From Nocardia pneumoniae NBRC 100136 (GTDB lineage: Bacteria > Actinomycetota > Actinomycetes > Mycobacteriales > Mycobacteriaceae), in the NCBI RefSeq assembly GCF_000308755.1, contig NZ_BAGF01000075.1:62001-126000 (forward strand): a DNA stretch of 64,000 nucleotides. The letters run 5' to 3'. The position numbers were made by a program, and so were the translations under genes. The notes beneath the pieces are model-generated. The model saw only the letters and a list, made by a program, of their open reading frames with translations. It ran no database searches and was not told where the DNA came from. Each line of letters opens with the position of its first letter. Position 1 is the first letter of the stretch. Positions 38,963 through 48,161 of this stretch are shown in pieces.

Positions 38963-40747
38963 ATGGTTACGCACGCGGATACGGAACGCACATCGCTGGC
39001 CGAGCTTCTTCGGCACGGCGACCGAGAGTTCCACCAGCAGCTGCAGCAGATTCTGAGCAACCCGGACTTCGCCGTCACGGAGAAGCAGAGCCAGGAGCAG
39101 CGGCGGGAGAACGCGTATGATCAGTTGCGGTATCTGGTCAAGGAGATCGGCAGTACTCGCGCTGTCGCAACCGATCTCCCCCAGCTGTTCGCGGTGTTCG
39201 ACTGGTCCGCGGTGCTGGCGACGGATCTGATCCCGCTGATCTCCGGCCACTACAACTTGGCCTCGGGCAGCCTGGCCACCCTGACCGATCCAGAATCCGC
39301 CTCGCCGTATCTTCAGGACCTGGATGACGCTTCCAGCATCGGCGTCATGCTGCTGACCGAGTACGGGTGCGGCTCCAACATCGGATTCATGCAGACCACC
39401 GCGACATGGGACGGCAACGGGTTCGTGCTCAACACCCCGAACTCGCGGGCGCGGAAATTCATGCCCAGCGTCGGCATCCCGGTTGCCCGGGTCTGCGTCA
39501 TCGGTGCGCGGTTCATCGACGCGGCGGGCGTCGATCAGGGTGTGCACTTGTTCACGGCGCGACTACGCGACGCCAACGGCGACCCCTGCCCCGGCGTGAC
39601 GATCACCCAGCTCGACCATCAGCCGCTGGTCATCATGGACAACTCGGTGATCAGTTTCGACAACCTCCGGGTGGAACGGAATGCCTGGCTGAGCAACAAC
39701 CTGGCCACCATCGACGACAATGGTGTGCTGACCTGGCGCGACGAGACAAGCCGGAAGCGGGCGTTCGCCTCGGCGATCAGTCAACTGACCGTCGGGCGCT
39801 TGGCGCTCTCGTCCTGCCTCAACGCCGCGGCCCGCGCCTCGCTCTACATCGCGCTGCGCTACGCCACCAAGCGGGTGGTGCCGTTGACGCCAGCCGACGA
39901 ACCATTCATGTTCGACGTCCCGCACGTGCGCGACACCCTGCTCACCGACCTGGCCGGCACTGTCGCCCGGACCATCTACGGTAACGCGATCAAGACGTTC
40001 CTCGCGGACAGTGATCTCACCGACCGCGACACCGTCGTGTCGGTCATGTTGGCCAAGCACTTCATCCAGAAGCACGCCTTGGCCACAGTCACCGACTGTC
40101 GCATCAAGATGGCCGCGCAAGGGATGTTCAGCGCGAACCGGGTCGCCGACTACCTCGGAGTCTGCCATGCCGCCATCACCGGTGAGGGCGACATCTACGT
40201 TCTCGGTTCCGTCGCCGGTCGCGTACTGGCCAAACAACTCGCAGGCACACTGCCGCCCGAACCCACTGTCCACGATCCCGCCGACGCAGGAGACCGCGCG
40301 CGCTTGCTCAGCGCCCGCACTCTGACGATCGCGCAAGAAGCACAGCCAGCCTTGGGCAACCCAGGCCTGGAAGCTCGACTGGAGGTCATTCCGGACGCGC
40401 TCGAGCTCGCCGAGGCCTACTGCGCCGAACAGACCTTGCGGTTGCTCGACGAACACGCGGAACACCCCGAGATCGCGGCTGTGCGTGACGTGTTCGCTCT
40501 GGATCAGATCAACAAAGAGTCGACGTGGTACCTCACCCACGGTCTACTCGACATCGCCGGCGTGAACGCGGTGAAGCAGCAACTCCGCAAAGGGCTGCTC
40601 GCCCAAGCCATCGACAACCTCGCCGACAACCTGCCCGCACTGCTGGACGCCTTCGACTTCGACGACGAGGCACTGGGCGCGCCGGTCCTGTCCGATGATC
40701 TGCCCGCCGCGTGGGACTCCCGCTGCCACGACCCACGCCGTCTCTGA
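38963..40747 (+). CDS. Acyl-CoA oxidase-like acyl-CoA dehydrogenase
   Basis: 594 residues, ATG after TAGGAGG. Longer than standard acyl-CoA dehydrogenases (about 390) and close to acyl-CoA oxidases. It has SIGVMLLTEYGCGSNIGFMQ, with the flavin-region TEYGCGSN, and NTPNSRARKFMPS. The C-terminal half holds ALATVTDCRIKMAAQGMFSA, GEGDIYVLGSVAGRVLA, and a further 170-residue helical tail as in acyl-CoA oxidases. It should oxidise an acyl-CoA at C2-C3, passing electrons to oxygen or ETF. A strong hairpin follows the gene. Confidence 0.85.
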   Translation: MVTHADTERTSLAELLRHGDREFHQQLQQILSNPDFAVTEKQSQEQRRENAYDQLRYLVKEIGSTRAVATDLPQLFAVFDWSAVLATDLIPLISGHYNLASGSLATLTDPESASPYLQDLDDASSIGVMLLTEYGCGSNIGFMQTTATWDGNGFVLNTPNSRARKFMPSVGIPVARVCVIGARFIDAAGVDQGVHLFTARLRDANGDPCPGVTITQLDHQPLVIMDNSVISFDNLRVERNAWLSNNLATIDDNGVLTWRDETSRKRAFASAISQLTVGRLALSSCLNAAARASLYIALRYATKRVVPLTPADEPFMFDVPHVRDTLLTDLAGTVARTIYGNAIKTFLADSDLTDRDTVVSVMLAKHFIQKHALATVTDCRIKMAAQGMFSANRVADYLGVCHAAITGEGDIYVLGSVAGRVLAKQLAGTLPPEPTVHDPADAGDRARLLSARTLTIAQEAQPALGNPGLEARLEVIPDALELAEAYCAEQTLRLLDEHAEHPEIAAVRDVFALDQINKESTWYLTHGLLDIAGVNAVKQQLRKGLLAQAIDNLADNLPALLDAFDFDDEALGAPVLSDDLPAAWDSRCHDPRRL

Positions 40748-40757
40748 TCCCCCCAAC

Positions 40758-40803
40758 GCAAGCCGGATCGGGCGCCCCTGCAGCGGCGGCCGATCCGGCT
40801 TGC
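40758..40803 (+). terminator. Hairpin after acyl-CoA oxidase-like gene
   Basis: 14-bp perfect arms, GCAAGCCGGATCGG (40758) and CCGATCCGGCTTGC (40790), with an 18-nt loop, starting 11 bp after the stop codon. No T-run follows, as is usual in high-GC actinobacteria. Confidence 0.8.
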
Positions 40804-40937
40804 CGGGCTCAGGAGTACGAACCCCAGGCCGGACGGTCGAATCCTCTTGGAACGGAACAACATAACGACGCGGACGATCCTTCACTCGGACCCGGCCTTG
40901 GGTACTATGCTGCCGCAACCGATATCAAGGAGACTAC

Positions 40938-42188
40938 GTGAATCCGCAGCACACGCGTCGTGGTGCTACCGCCGACTCGATGTCGTCGATCGAGGTAGTA
41001 GGTCCTCGAATTCCGATTTACAGTGCAGAGTTCGCCGCCGATCCACACAGATTCTACCGCCGAATGCGGAGAGACTACGGACCGCTGGTGCCGGTCGAGA
41101 TGTGGCCAGGAGTGCCTGCAACCCTGGTTATCAAATATCGCACCGCCGTGCGCATTCTGAACGACTCCGACCGTTTTCCAGCCGATCCGAGTACCTGGCA
41201 GAAGACCGTACCCGCCGATATCCCGATCATGCCCATGGTCGAGGCCCGACCCAACGCAATACGCACCAGCGGCGCCGAGCACGCTCGCTACCGCAATGCT
41301 TTGAACGACGCCTTGGCCGGGATCGACCTGAACTCGCTGCGATCCATGGTGGAGAGATCCGCCATCCCGATCATCAACACGTTCTGCGCGGACGGGAATG
41401 CCGAACTGTTGAACCAGTACATCCTTCCGCTGGTCTTCTCGGTCTTCTGCCAGGTACTCGGCTGTCCACCGGATATCGGTGAGCGGGTCGCGGAGGCCAG
41501 TGCCGCGATGTTCGACGGTGTGGACACGGAGACGGTCAACGCGAGAATGGGTCAAGCGTTGCTCGACCTCACCACTCTGAAGCGCGCTCACCCGGCTGAC
41601 GACATCACCACGAGGCTGATCCAGCATCCCGCCGGGCTCTCCGACGAGGAGATGGTGCATCAGTTGGTCTTGCTGTTCGCGGCCGGTGTCGAACCGCCAC
41701 TGAACCTCATCGCCAACACCCTGCTGTTGATGCTGACCGATGCCCGTTTCACCAACGATGGCAATAGCCTGCACTTGTCGACCAAGACCGCACTCGATGA
41801 GCGGCTGGCAACCGACCCGCCAATGGCGAACTATTGCATTACTTATCCTCGCCAGCCAATTCTGATCGAGGACGTGTGGCTGCCGGCGAATCAGCCCGTC
41901 ATCATCAGCATGGCCGCCTGTAATACCGACCCGGAGATGAACACAGGCGAATTCCTGGACAATGGATGGCATCTGGCGTTCAGCACCGGCCCGCACGCCT
42001 GTCCTGCGCACGCCCGGCCGTACGGGTATCTGCTCGCGCAGGACGTCATCGATCAACTCCTGGACACTCTTCCGGAACTGAAACTAGCGGTGTCCCAAAA
42101 GGATCTCGTGTGGCGTCCCGGCCCATTTCACCGAGCATTGACCGCGTTGCCGGTTGTGTTCCCGCCTTCTTCTCCGTTGTATCTCTGA
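40938..42188 (+). CDS. CYP157-like cytochrome P450, orphan from a conservon
   Basis: 416 residues, GTG after AAGGAG. The sequence fits the P450s that close conservon (cvn) operons: VEPPLNLIANTLLLMLTD, a region ending DPPMANYCITYP, VIISMAACNTDPE and the heme loop FSTGPHACPA with Cys355. As in that subfamily, the ExxR motif is degenerate: Glu288-R-L-Ala291, with no Arg. Conservons also have a sensor kinase, a roadblock protein, a DUF742 protein and a small GTPase. None of these is beside it. The gene may be a stray of such an operon, and its activity is uncertain. Confidence 0.82.
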   Translation: MNPQHTRRGATADSMSSIEVVGPRIPIYSAEFAADPHRFYRRMRRDYGPLVPVEMWPGVPATLVIKYRTAVRILNDSDRFPADPSTWQKTVPADIPIMPMVEARPNAIRTSGAEHARYRNALNDALAGIDLNSLRSMVERSAIPIINTFCADGNAELLNQYILPLVFSVFCQVLGCPPDIGERVAEASAAMFDGVDTETVNARMGQALLDLTTLKRAHPADDITTRLIQHPAGLSDEEMVHQLVLLFAAGVEPPLNLIANTLLLMLTDARFTNDGNSLHLSTKTALDERLATDPPMANYCITYPRQPILIEDVWLPANQPVIISMAACNTDPEMNTGEFLDNGWHLAFSTGPHACPAHARPYGYLLAQDVIDQLLDTLPELKLAVSQKDLVWRPGPFHRALTALPVVFPPSSPLYL

Positions 42189-42578
42189 AGGTGTAGCTCG
42201 TTTGTGGCACTGTTGGTTCATCCGGTGGGAGCCGCGGGGCCGAGTCCGGCAGTACGTGACCGGGTCGGCCCCGGGCCTCGGGTAGGTTGCCGCTCCTGGA
42301 AAGGACCATCAGTCCCCCGATGCGCCGGCAAGTCGAACCGTCCAGGACCATCCGCCGACACCGAACCGGCTCCGGACGACAGAAGACCAGCCGACAGAAG
42401 CGTCACCACGGCAGCCGCTGCCCACCTCCGCTGTACTGTTCCATCCCGCCGCTCACCGACCGGATCGGAGTGAGGCATCGGTGAACTGGTTTGCGCACTC
42501 GAAGCCGACCTGACACGGCGCGACCAGGTCGGCGGCGAGTCTTCGACGGGGCCTGCTCACGCCTATAAGATCAGGTAG
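42189..42578. other. 390-bp gap, possible small exported protein on minus strand
   Basis: A minus-strand frame from ATG 42478 to 42218 (86 residues) has RRWAAAAVVTLLSAGLLSSG followed by VSADG, which is signal-peptide-like. The rest is low-complexity Pro/Arg/Gly and there is no ribosome site. It may be the start of a lost secreted protein. No other gene is seen. Confidence 0.3.
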
Positions 42579-43331
42579 GTGGACCCGCTATCGGCGCAGC
42601 GGGAGTTCTCCGCGTACGGGCCGTCGCACTGGGTGGTGCTGGCGGTGTTCGCGGTCGGGGCGGCGTCGGCCGTCCGCGTCGGGCGCGCACACCGTAGCCC
42701 CGACAGCGCGCGTCGATTCGGGCGAGTCTGCGGCGCCGCGATAATCGCGCTGTACCTGGCGATCTACCTCTCCACGATGGCCCCTCCGACGGTCGGCGGC
42801 TCGGTTCCGCTGCGACTGACCGATCTCGCGACCATGGCCGCCGCGTACGCGCTGTGGTCACACCGGCACTGGGCGTATGCCCTGACCTATTACTGGTGCC
42901 TCACCTTGAGTACGCAGGCGCTCATCTCCCCCGCGCTGCACAGCCCGGATTTCCCGCACTACGAATTCCTGGCCTTCTGGGCCATTCACCTGGTCGTGGT
43001 CTGGGCGGCGATCTACTTGACCTGGGGCATCGGCATGCACCCCGACTGGCGCAGCTACCGGATCGCCGTGACAGTCACCCTGGTGTGGGTGGCGGTGACG
43101 TTCGTCTTCAACGCCATCGCCGACACCAACTATGGCTTCGTCAACGGGAAACCCTCGACTCCCTCGTTGCTCGATGTGCTCGGCCCTTGGCCCTGGTACC
43201 TGGTCACCGTGGCCGTCCTCCTCCTCGCCGTGTGGGCCATGATGACCTGGCCCTGGACTCGTCAGCCCCGCACGCCGCCGAGGTTGACCGGCACCGAAAG
43301 CGGGCCGATCGTGAAGAAGGACGGCGAGTAG
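42579..43331 (+). CDS. TIGR02206/YwaF-type membrane protein
   Basis: 250 residues from GTG 42579. About six membrane helices; the helical blocks FSAYGPSHWVVLAVFAVGAA, VPLRLTDLATMAAAYALWS, YALTYYWCLTLSTQALISPA, FWAIHLVVVWAAIYLTWG and NYGFVNGKPSTPSLLDVLGP mark the YwaF family. Function is not known. Its last 70 bases overlap tail-to-tail with the P450 gene on the other strand, so both ends are fixed by that overlap. Confidence 0.85.
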   Translation: MDPLSAQREFSAYGPSHWVVLAVFAVGAASAVRVGRAHRSPDSARRFGRVCGAAIIALYLAIYLSTMAPPTVGGSVPLRLTDLATMAAAYALWSHRHWAYALTYYWCLTLSTQALISPALHSPDFPHYEFLAFWAIHLVVVWAAIYLTWGIGMHPDWRSYRIAVTVTLVWVAVTFVFNAIADTNYGFVNGKPSTPSLLDVLGPWPWYLVTVAVLLLAVWAMMTWPWTRQPRTPPRLTGTESGPIVKKDGE

Positions 43332-44485
43332 GCGATGTCCTTCGGGTCGATCGCGAGGGTGAGTTCGGGCAGCCGCCGATACAGCGAGGCGAGCGCGAGC
43401 CTGCCCTCCAGCCGGGCCAGCCCGGCGCCGATGCAGTACCGCGGACCGTGGCCGAACCCGAGATGTCCGGACCGCTGCTTGCGGGTGATGTCGAACTCGT
43501 TCGCCGTCTCGCCGTACTCGGCCGGGTCGATGCCACACGCCTGGTAGGCCACGCCGACCGCGTTGCCCTTGGGGATGGTCACGCCCGCGATGGTGACGTC
43601 GGTCAGCGTGAACCGCCAACTGGTCATCATCACCGAATGGCGGTACCGCACGGTCTCTTCGACCACGTCGGCCCAGAGATCGTCGGCCTTGGCCAGCGCG
43701 AGTTGATCGGGGTGTTGTGACAGCGCCAGGATGGCCTGGCCGAGCATGTGGACCGTGGTCTCGTGGCCGGCGACCAGCATGATCCACAGCACGGCGACCA
43801 GTTCCTCGGACGTGAGCTTGTCGTCCTGGTCGCGGGCCTGCACCAGACCCGTGGTGAGGTCGTCGCCGGGCTCGCGCTGCTTGCGCTCCGCCAGTTCGTA
43901 CAGGTACGCCATGAGCGCCTTCTGCGTCGCGAACGCCTCCTCGGGAGGAGTCGTGTGCGCCAGGAGGGTAGCGGTCCAACGCCGCAGCCGATCCCGTTCC
44001 GGCTCCGGCACGCCGAAGAGTTCGCAGATCACCGCCATCGGCAGCGCTTCGGTGAAGGTGGGTACCAGGTCGACACCGTCCCCGGCGGCCACCACGTCGT
44101 CCAGCAAGCCGTCGATGATCTGCTGGATCCGCGGCTCCAGCGCCTGTACCCGGCCCGGGGTGAACGCTTTGCTGATCAGGCCACGGAGGCGCCGATGGTC
44201 GTCGCCGTCCTTGGTGGACAAGTGGTCGCCCTGGACGACGGCCCGCAGGGGCCAGTCCTCCGGAATGGAACCGTCGTACAGGGCGGGCCAGTGCTTCGGT
44301 TCCCGGGCGAACGTCTTGTTGTCCCCGGCGAGAATCTCACGGACGGCGTCGTACGTCAGCGCGAGGTAGGCGGGCACGCCGCCGGGGAACTCCACCTCGA
44401 CCACGGGCGCGATCTCCCGGAGCCGGATGCAGGTGTCGAGCAGGTCCTCGTTCGGGGCGGGGAATGCGGGCAGGCTGGTTGTCAT
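43262..44485 (-). CDS. Cytochrome P450
   Basis: 407 residues. I-helix AGHETT at 239-244, ExxR as ETVR at 277-280, heme loop FGHGPRYCIG with Cys351. A class I soluble P450 of the CYP105/107-like type from actinomycete secondary metabolism. It lies 126 bp downstream of an MBL-fold hydrolase gene on the same strand; the gap holds a 22-codon frame (GTG 44615) overlapping the MBL stop, of doubtful meaning. No ferredoxin gene adjoins. Substrate unknown. Confidence 0.9.
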   Translation of the reverse strand: MTTSLPAFPAPNEDLLDTCIRLREIAPVVEVEFPGGVPAYLALTYDAVREILAGDNKTFAREPKHWPALYDGSIPEDWPLRAVVQGDHLSTKDGDDHRRLRGLISKAFTPGRVQALEPRIQQIIDGLLDDVVAAGDGVDLVPTFTEALPMAVICELFGVPEPERDRLRRWTATLLAHTTPPEEAFATQKALMAYLYELAERKQREPGDDLTTGLVQARDQDDKLTSEELVAVLWIMLVAGHETTVHMLGQAILALSQHPDQLALAKADDLWADVVEETVRYRHSVMMTSWRFTLTDVTIAGVTIPKGNAVGVAYQACGIDPAEYGETANEFDITRKQRSGHLGFGHGPRYCIGAGLARLEGRLALASLYRRLPELTLAIDPKDIAYSPSFFTIGPLSVPVNLGGVRG

Positions 44486-44611
44486 GAGCTTTCCCTTCTG
44501 GCGCGTAACCCGTCAGGGCTGTCTGGTGGCGGGTCGTGCACGAGTATCACGGCGAGCCCGCCCAGGAGACGATCGCATCGGCGAATCCTGCCGCCAACCA
44601 GAAGCCGTCCG

Positions 44612-45571
44612 TCACAAACCGAAAGGGCTGAACGGCGCCCATCGTTCGACCGCGAACGCGCTGCCTTCGCGGCGCACCAGCGCGCCGCCCGGGCCGGGCA
44701 GGTGAGCGGGCAGCACCAATGCGTTGGTGTGGGCGGCTCGTTCCAGAAAACGGCGTCGTTGCCGCGCGGCCGCCGGCTCGTCCTCGCTCAGGCATGCCTC
44801 GCACTCCGGTTCCACGAATTGCAGCGGAGTGTGCAGGAGATCCCCGATGAACAGAGCCCGGTCACCTCGCGACTCCAGCACCAGTACGGCCGAGCCGGGC
44901 GTGTGGCCGGGCGCGGGTTCCAGCACCAAGTTCTCGTCGATGCGGTAGGAGTCCTCCCACAGCACCGCCTTACCGTGCTCGTGTACCGGCAGCACGCTGT
45001 CTTCGAACATGTTCTGGTTGCCGAGCGCGCCGCTGATGCCGCCCAGCGAACCACGCTTGGGGTATCCGTTGACCGGGTTCCAGAACTCGAAGTCCGCCCG
45101 CGCGATCAGGTACTCCGCGTTCGGGAACGTCGGTACCCATTCGCGATCCACCAAGCGGGTGTTCCAGCCGACGTGGTCGGCGTGCACGTGGGTGTTGACG
45201 ACGACGTCCACGTCCTCAGGCTCGACACCGGCAGCCGCGAGACGGCTCAGGAAGTCGGTGTCCAGATGCGACCACACTCGCATATAGGGGCGTTCCTTGT
45301 CGTTGCCGACGCCGGTGTCGACGAGGATAGTGCGGCCTGCGCTTCGCAGTACCCAGGTTTGGGTGTATGCCTTGAAAAAAGTGGTCTCCGGATCCCAGAA
45401 GTGCGGTGCCAGCCAGTCCTGATGGGACCGCCACATCTGCTCGGTGCTGCCGGGGAACACCGCCGCTGCCGGCGCGATCGGAGCATGCCATTCCACGACG
45501 CGGGTGATCCGGACGTCCCCGAGCTCCATGGTGTCCACCGCGATGTTCTCGCCTGTGTTCGCCGTACTCAT
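44612..45571 (-). CDS. MBL-fold metallo-hydrolase
   Basis: 319 residues from ATG 45571 with AGGAAACAC upstream. The dinuclear metal site is complete: THVHADH with His128, His130, Asp132 and His133, then later HTPGSAV and GDLLH. The sequence resembles the AttM/AhlD-type lactonases and related methyl parathion hydrolases. Cytosolic, no signal. It is divergent from an AraC regulator 146 bp away and precedes a P450 on the same strand. The group may degrade or process a lactone or ester; this is inference from family and position. Confidence 0.85.
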   Translation of the reverse strand: MSTANTGENIAVDTMELGDVRITRVVEWHAPIAPAAAVFPGSTEQMWRSHQDWLAPHFWDPETTFFKAYTQTWVLRSAGRTILVDTGVGNDKERPYMRVWSHLDTDFLSRLAAAGVEPEDVDVVVNTHVHADHVGWNTRLVDREWVPTFPNAEYLIARADFEFWNPVNGYPKRGSLGGISGALGNQNMFEDSVLPVHEHGKAVLWEDSYRIDENLVLEPAPGHTPGSAVLVLESRGDRALFIGDLLHTPLQFVEPECEACLSEDEPAAARQRRRFLERAAHTNALVLPAHLPGPGGALVRREGSAFAVERWAPFSPFGL

Positions 45572-45717
45572 GTGTTTCCTCGCTTTCCTTGCGCCGCAAT
45601 GGAAGTCGTGCGGCGACACCCACGCTATGAGCTCCGAACGGTCGCATCCATGCTTCGACGGACCCGGAAAATACGCGAAAAGACCACGGACTGGCTGCTT
45701 CTCGTAAGCTCGAGATC

Positions 45718-46671
45718 GTGGACGTCTTCAGCGAGGTCATCGCTACCGTGCGCACCGGTCAGGCGAAATTCACCCGCTCGCGACGCACCGGAGCATGGGG
45801 CAACCGGTTCGGCCCCTACCCCGGCGCCGGATTCCATGTGCTGCTGCACGGATCGTGCTGGCTCACTCCACCCGCGGGCGAACCCATCCCTTTGCACGCG
45901 GGTGATGTCGTCTTCCTGCCGCACGGCGCGGTGCACGGCATGAGTGACCGCCCCGATCGAGGCATCGAGGAACTGCCGCCGGAGCCGCCCGGCGGATCGG
46001 ACGAAGGCCCCGACAACCCGGCCGCCATCCGCGCGCACCTGCTCTGCGGCGCCTACCGACTCCATCGCGGACAAGCGCATCCGTTTCTGCGCACCCTGCC
46101 GGATGTCGTGCACCTGCGTGCCTCGTCGGGCCACCACGATCTGCGGGCCGCCGTCGATCTCCTCGGTGCGGAACTGGCCAACCCCCGCCCCGGCGCCTAC
46201 TCCGCGCTACCCGCTCTGATGGACCTGCTGCTGGTGTACCTACTGCGCGCATGGCTGGACGAGGAGGCCACCCGCAGGCCCGACCGAGGCTGGCCCGCGG
46301 CACTGACCGACCCGCTGCTGGCCGCGGCGCTCAACCAGATCCACACCGATCCGGCCCGCCGTTGGACAGTGCGCGACCTCGGTGCCGAGATCGGTCTGTC
46401 CAAGACCGCTTTCGCGCGCAAGTTCACCGCCATGGTCGGCCAGCCACCCATGGCCTACCTGACGTGGTGGCGGCTCAGCAGCGGGGCCCGACTGCTGCGC
46501 GACACCGACGCGCCGCTCGCCGCCATCGCCACCCAGGTCGGGTACGCCTCGGAATTCGGCTTCGCCAACGCCTTCCGCCGAGAATTCGGCGTCGCGCCGG
46601 GCCGCTTCCGCCGCGATTCGCGTTCGGCCGGAAGCGGCGAACGCCAAGTGCCGGAGGCCGGTGCGGGATAG
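45718..46671 (+). CDS. AraC-family regulator with cupin domain
   Basis: 317 residues from GTG 45718. An N-terminal cupin-type ligand domain (5-195; PYPGAGFHVLLHGSCWLTPP, LHAGDVVFLPHGAVHGMSD) of the AraC cupin_6 type, and a C-terminal double HTH (LAAALNQIHTDPARRWTVRD, LSKTAFARKFTAMVGQPPM, AIATQVGYASEFGFANAFRR). Divergent from the MBL hydrolase/P450 genes, it is their likely regulator. Confidence 0.87.
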   Translation: MDVFSEVIATVRTGQAKFTRSRRTGAWGNRFGPYPGAGFHVLLHGSCWLTPPAGEPIPLHAGDVVFLPHGAVHGMSDRPDRGIEELPPEPPGGSDEGPDNPAAIRAHLLCGAYRLHRGQAHPFLRTLPDVVHLRASSGHHDLRAAVDLLGAELANPRPGAYSALPALMDLLLVYLLRAWLDEEATRRPDRGWPAALTDPLLAAALNQIHTDPARRWTVRDLGAEIGLSKTAFARKFTAMVGQPPMAYLTWWRLSSGARLLRDTDAPLAAIATQVGYASEFGFANAFRREFGVAPGRFRRDSRSAGSGERQVPEAGAG

Positions 46672-46744
46672 CTCGTGACCAGAGCGATCTCGCGACACGC
46701 GGATTTCGACAATCTGAAAGTGAGTATCCGGTTACCCTGAGTCG

Positions 46745-48094
46745 ATGCGATCCAGGTTCCGTCGGTACGTCCTGGCCGCGCTCGCCGCCGCGGCGTCGAC
46801 CCTGCTACTGTGCACCCAGTCCCCGGCAATGCCACCGATACGGTCGGCCGCCACCTTGCCGCCGCTGGACGCGGGATTCCTCTGGGGTGTCGCGGCCTCC
46901 GGATTCCAGTCCGAAGGTCATGCCCCCGACAGCAATTGGACGCGTTACATCGCCGCGAACCCCGAGTACGACGAACTGCGGGATTCGGTCGACTTCTACG
47001 ACCGTTACGCATCGGACATCCGCCTGGCGGCCGACCTGGGCGTGCGGGTGTTCCGAATCGGGATCGAATGGGCCCGGCTACAGCCGTCGCCGGGGGTCTG
47101 GGACGCGGGCGCGTTCCGCTTCTACGACGCGGTCATCGCCAGTATCGAGCAGGCGGGCATGCGGCCGATGATCACACTGGACCACTGGGTGTACCCCGGC
47201 TGGGCCGTCGACCGCGGCGGCTGGCGCAATCCGGGCATGGTCGAGGACTGGCTGGTCAACATGCGCAGGGTCGTCGACCGGTACGCATCGCATGATCCGC
47301 TGTGGGTCACCGTGAACGAGCCGGTCGCCTATATCGTGCACGAGGTCCGCAGGGGCGCCGCCGACGCGGGCCAGATGGAGGAGCGGATTGCGCAGGCGCA
47401 CAACGCCATCTACGACTACATCCACCAGGTCCAGCCCGGAGCCCAGGTGACCAGCAACGTCGGCTATGTCGCCGGATCGGACGCCCAGGTCAACGGCGCG
47501 GTCGTCGACCGCATCGCGGACCGTCTCGACTATGTCGGCGTCGACTACTACTTCGCCTACGATCCGGCGCAGGCGCTGCTCGATTCCATCGTGCGGGCCA
47601 GTGGGTCGGCGATGCCGAACCTGCCGGGGCCGCGCATATGGGAGCTGCCGTTGCGGACGGAAGGCATCTACTATGCGCTGCAACACTATTCGCGCCGTTT
47701 CCCGAACAAACCGATTTACATCGTCGAGAACGGAATGCCCACGGAGAACGGGCTTCCCCGCGCCGACGGCTACAGTCGCGGCGATCATCTTCGTGACACC
47801 GTCTACTGGATCCAGCGCGCCAAGGCCGACGGCATCGACGTCATCGGCTACAACTACTGGAGCCTCACCGACAACTACGAATGGGGCAGCTACACACCAC
47901 GATTCGGCCTCTACACGGTCAACGTGCGCACCGACCCGACGCTCACCCGCCATCCCACCGACGGTGTCGGCGCCTACACCCAGATCGTGGCCGCGGGCGG
48001 AGTCCCCGCTGACTACCGCCCCACCCGCGGCCCGGCCATCTGCTTCCTCGTCGATCCACCAGCCAGCTGCCTGAACCCGGTTGCGGGCCCGTAG
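46745..48094 (+). CDS. Exported GH1-family glycosidase
   Basis: 449 residues with an N-terminal signal (YVLAALAAAASTLLLC, Cys23). The GH1 catalytic pair is present: TVNEP with acid/base Glu192 and YIVENG with nucleophile Glu328. FLWGVAASGFQSEGH, FRIGIEWARLQP and NYWSLTDNYEW are also GH1 markers. The enzyme should hydrolyse a beta-glucoside-like bond outside the cell. GH1 enzymes are mostly cytosolic, so an exported one is less common. It ends 67 bp before a convergent KAS III-like gene. Confidence 0.9.
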   Translation: MRSRFRRYVLAALAAAASTLLLCTQSPAMPPIRSAATLPPLDAGFLWGVAASGFQSEGHAPDSNWTRYIAANPEYDELRDSVDFYDRYASDIRLAADLGVRVFRIGIEWARLQPSPGVWDAGAFRFYDAVIASIEQAGMRPMITLDHWVYPGWAVDRGGWRNPGMVEDWLVNMRRVVDRYASHDPLWVTVNEPVAYIVHEVRRGAADAGQMEERIAQAHNAIYDYIHQVQPGAQVTSNVGYVAGSDAQVNGAVVDRIADRLDYVGVDYYFAYDPAQALLDSIVRASGSAMPNLPGPRIWELPLRTEGIYYALQHYSRRFPNKPIYIVENGMPTENGLPRADGYSRGDHLRDTVYWIQRAKADGIDVIGYNYWSLTDNYEWGSYTPRFGLYTVNVRTDPTLTRHPTDGVGAYTQIVAAGGVPADYRPTRGPAICFLVDPPASCLNPVAGP

Positions 48095-48161
48095 CCGCCG
48101 GGAGCCTGCTCCACCCGATCAGGCTGAGGAGATGACGACTTTCAGGGATCAGCGTTCGCGC

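Noticed and set aside
42218-42478. Glycerophosphodiester phosphodiesterase remnant suggested by DLPAHRG
   Set aside because: Only a few residues fit and the following frame does not continue the family in any reading; left as an unassigned possible signal peptide.
44538-44615. 22-codon frame overlapping the MBL stop codon
   Set aside because: Starts with GTGA overlap but is too short, with no homologue that I can recognise; probably chance or a tiny remnant.
46956-47953. Minus-strand frame opposite the GH1 glycosidase
   Set aside because: The plus strand has both GH1 catalytic glutamates in context; the minus frame is a shadow.
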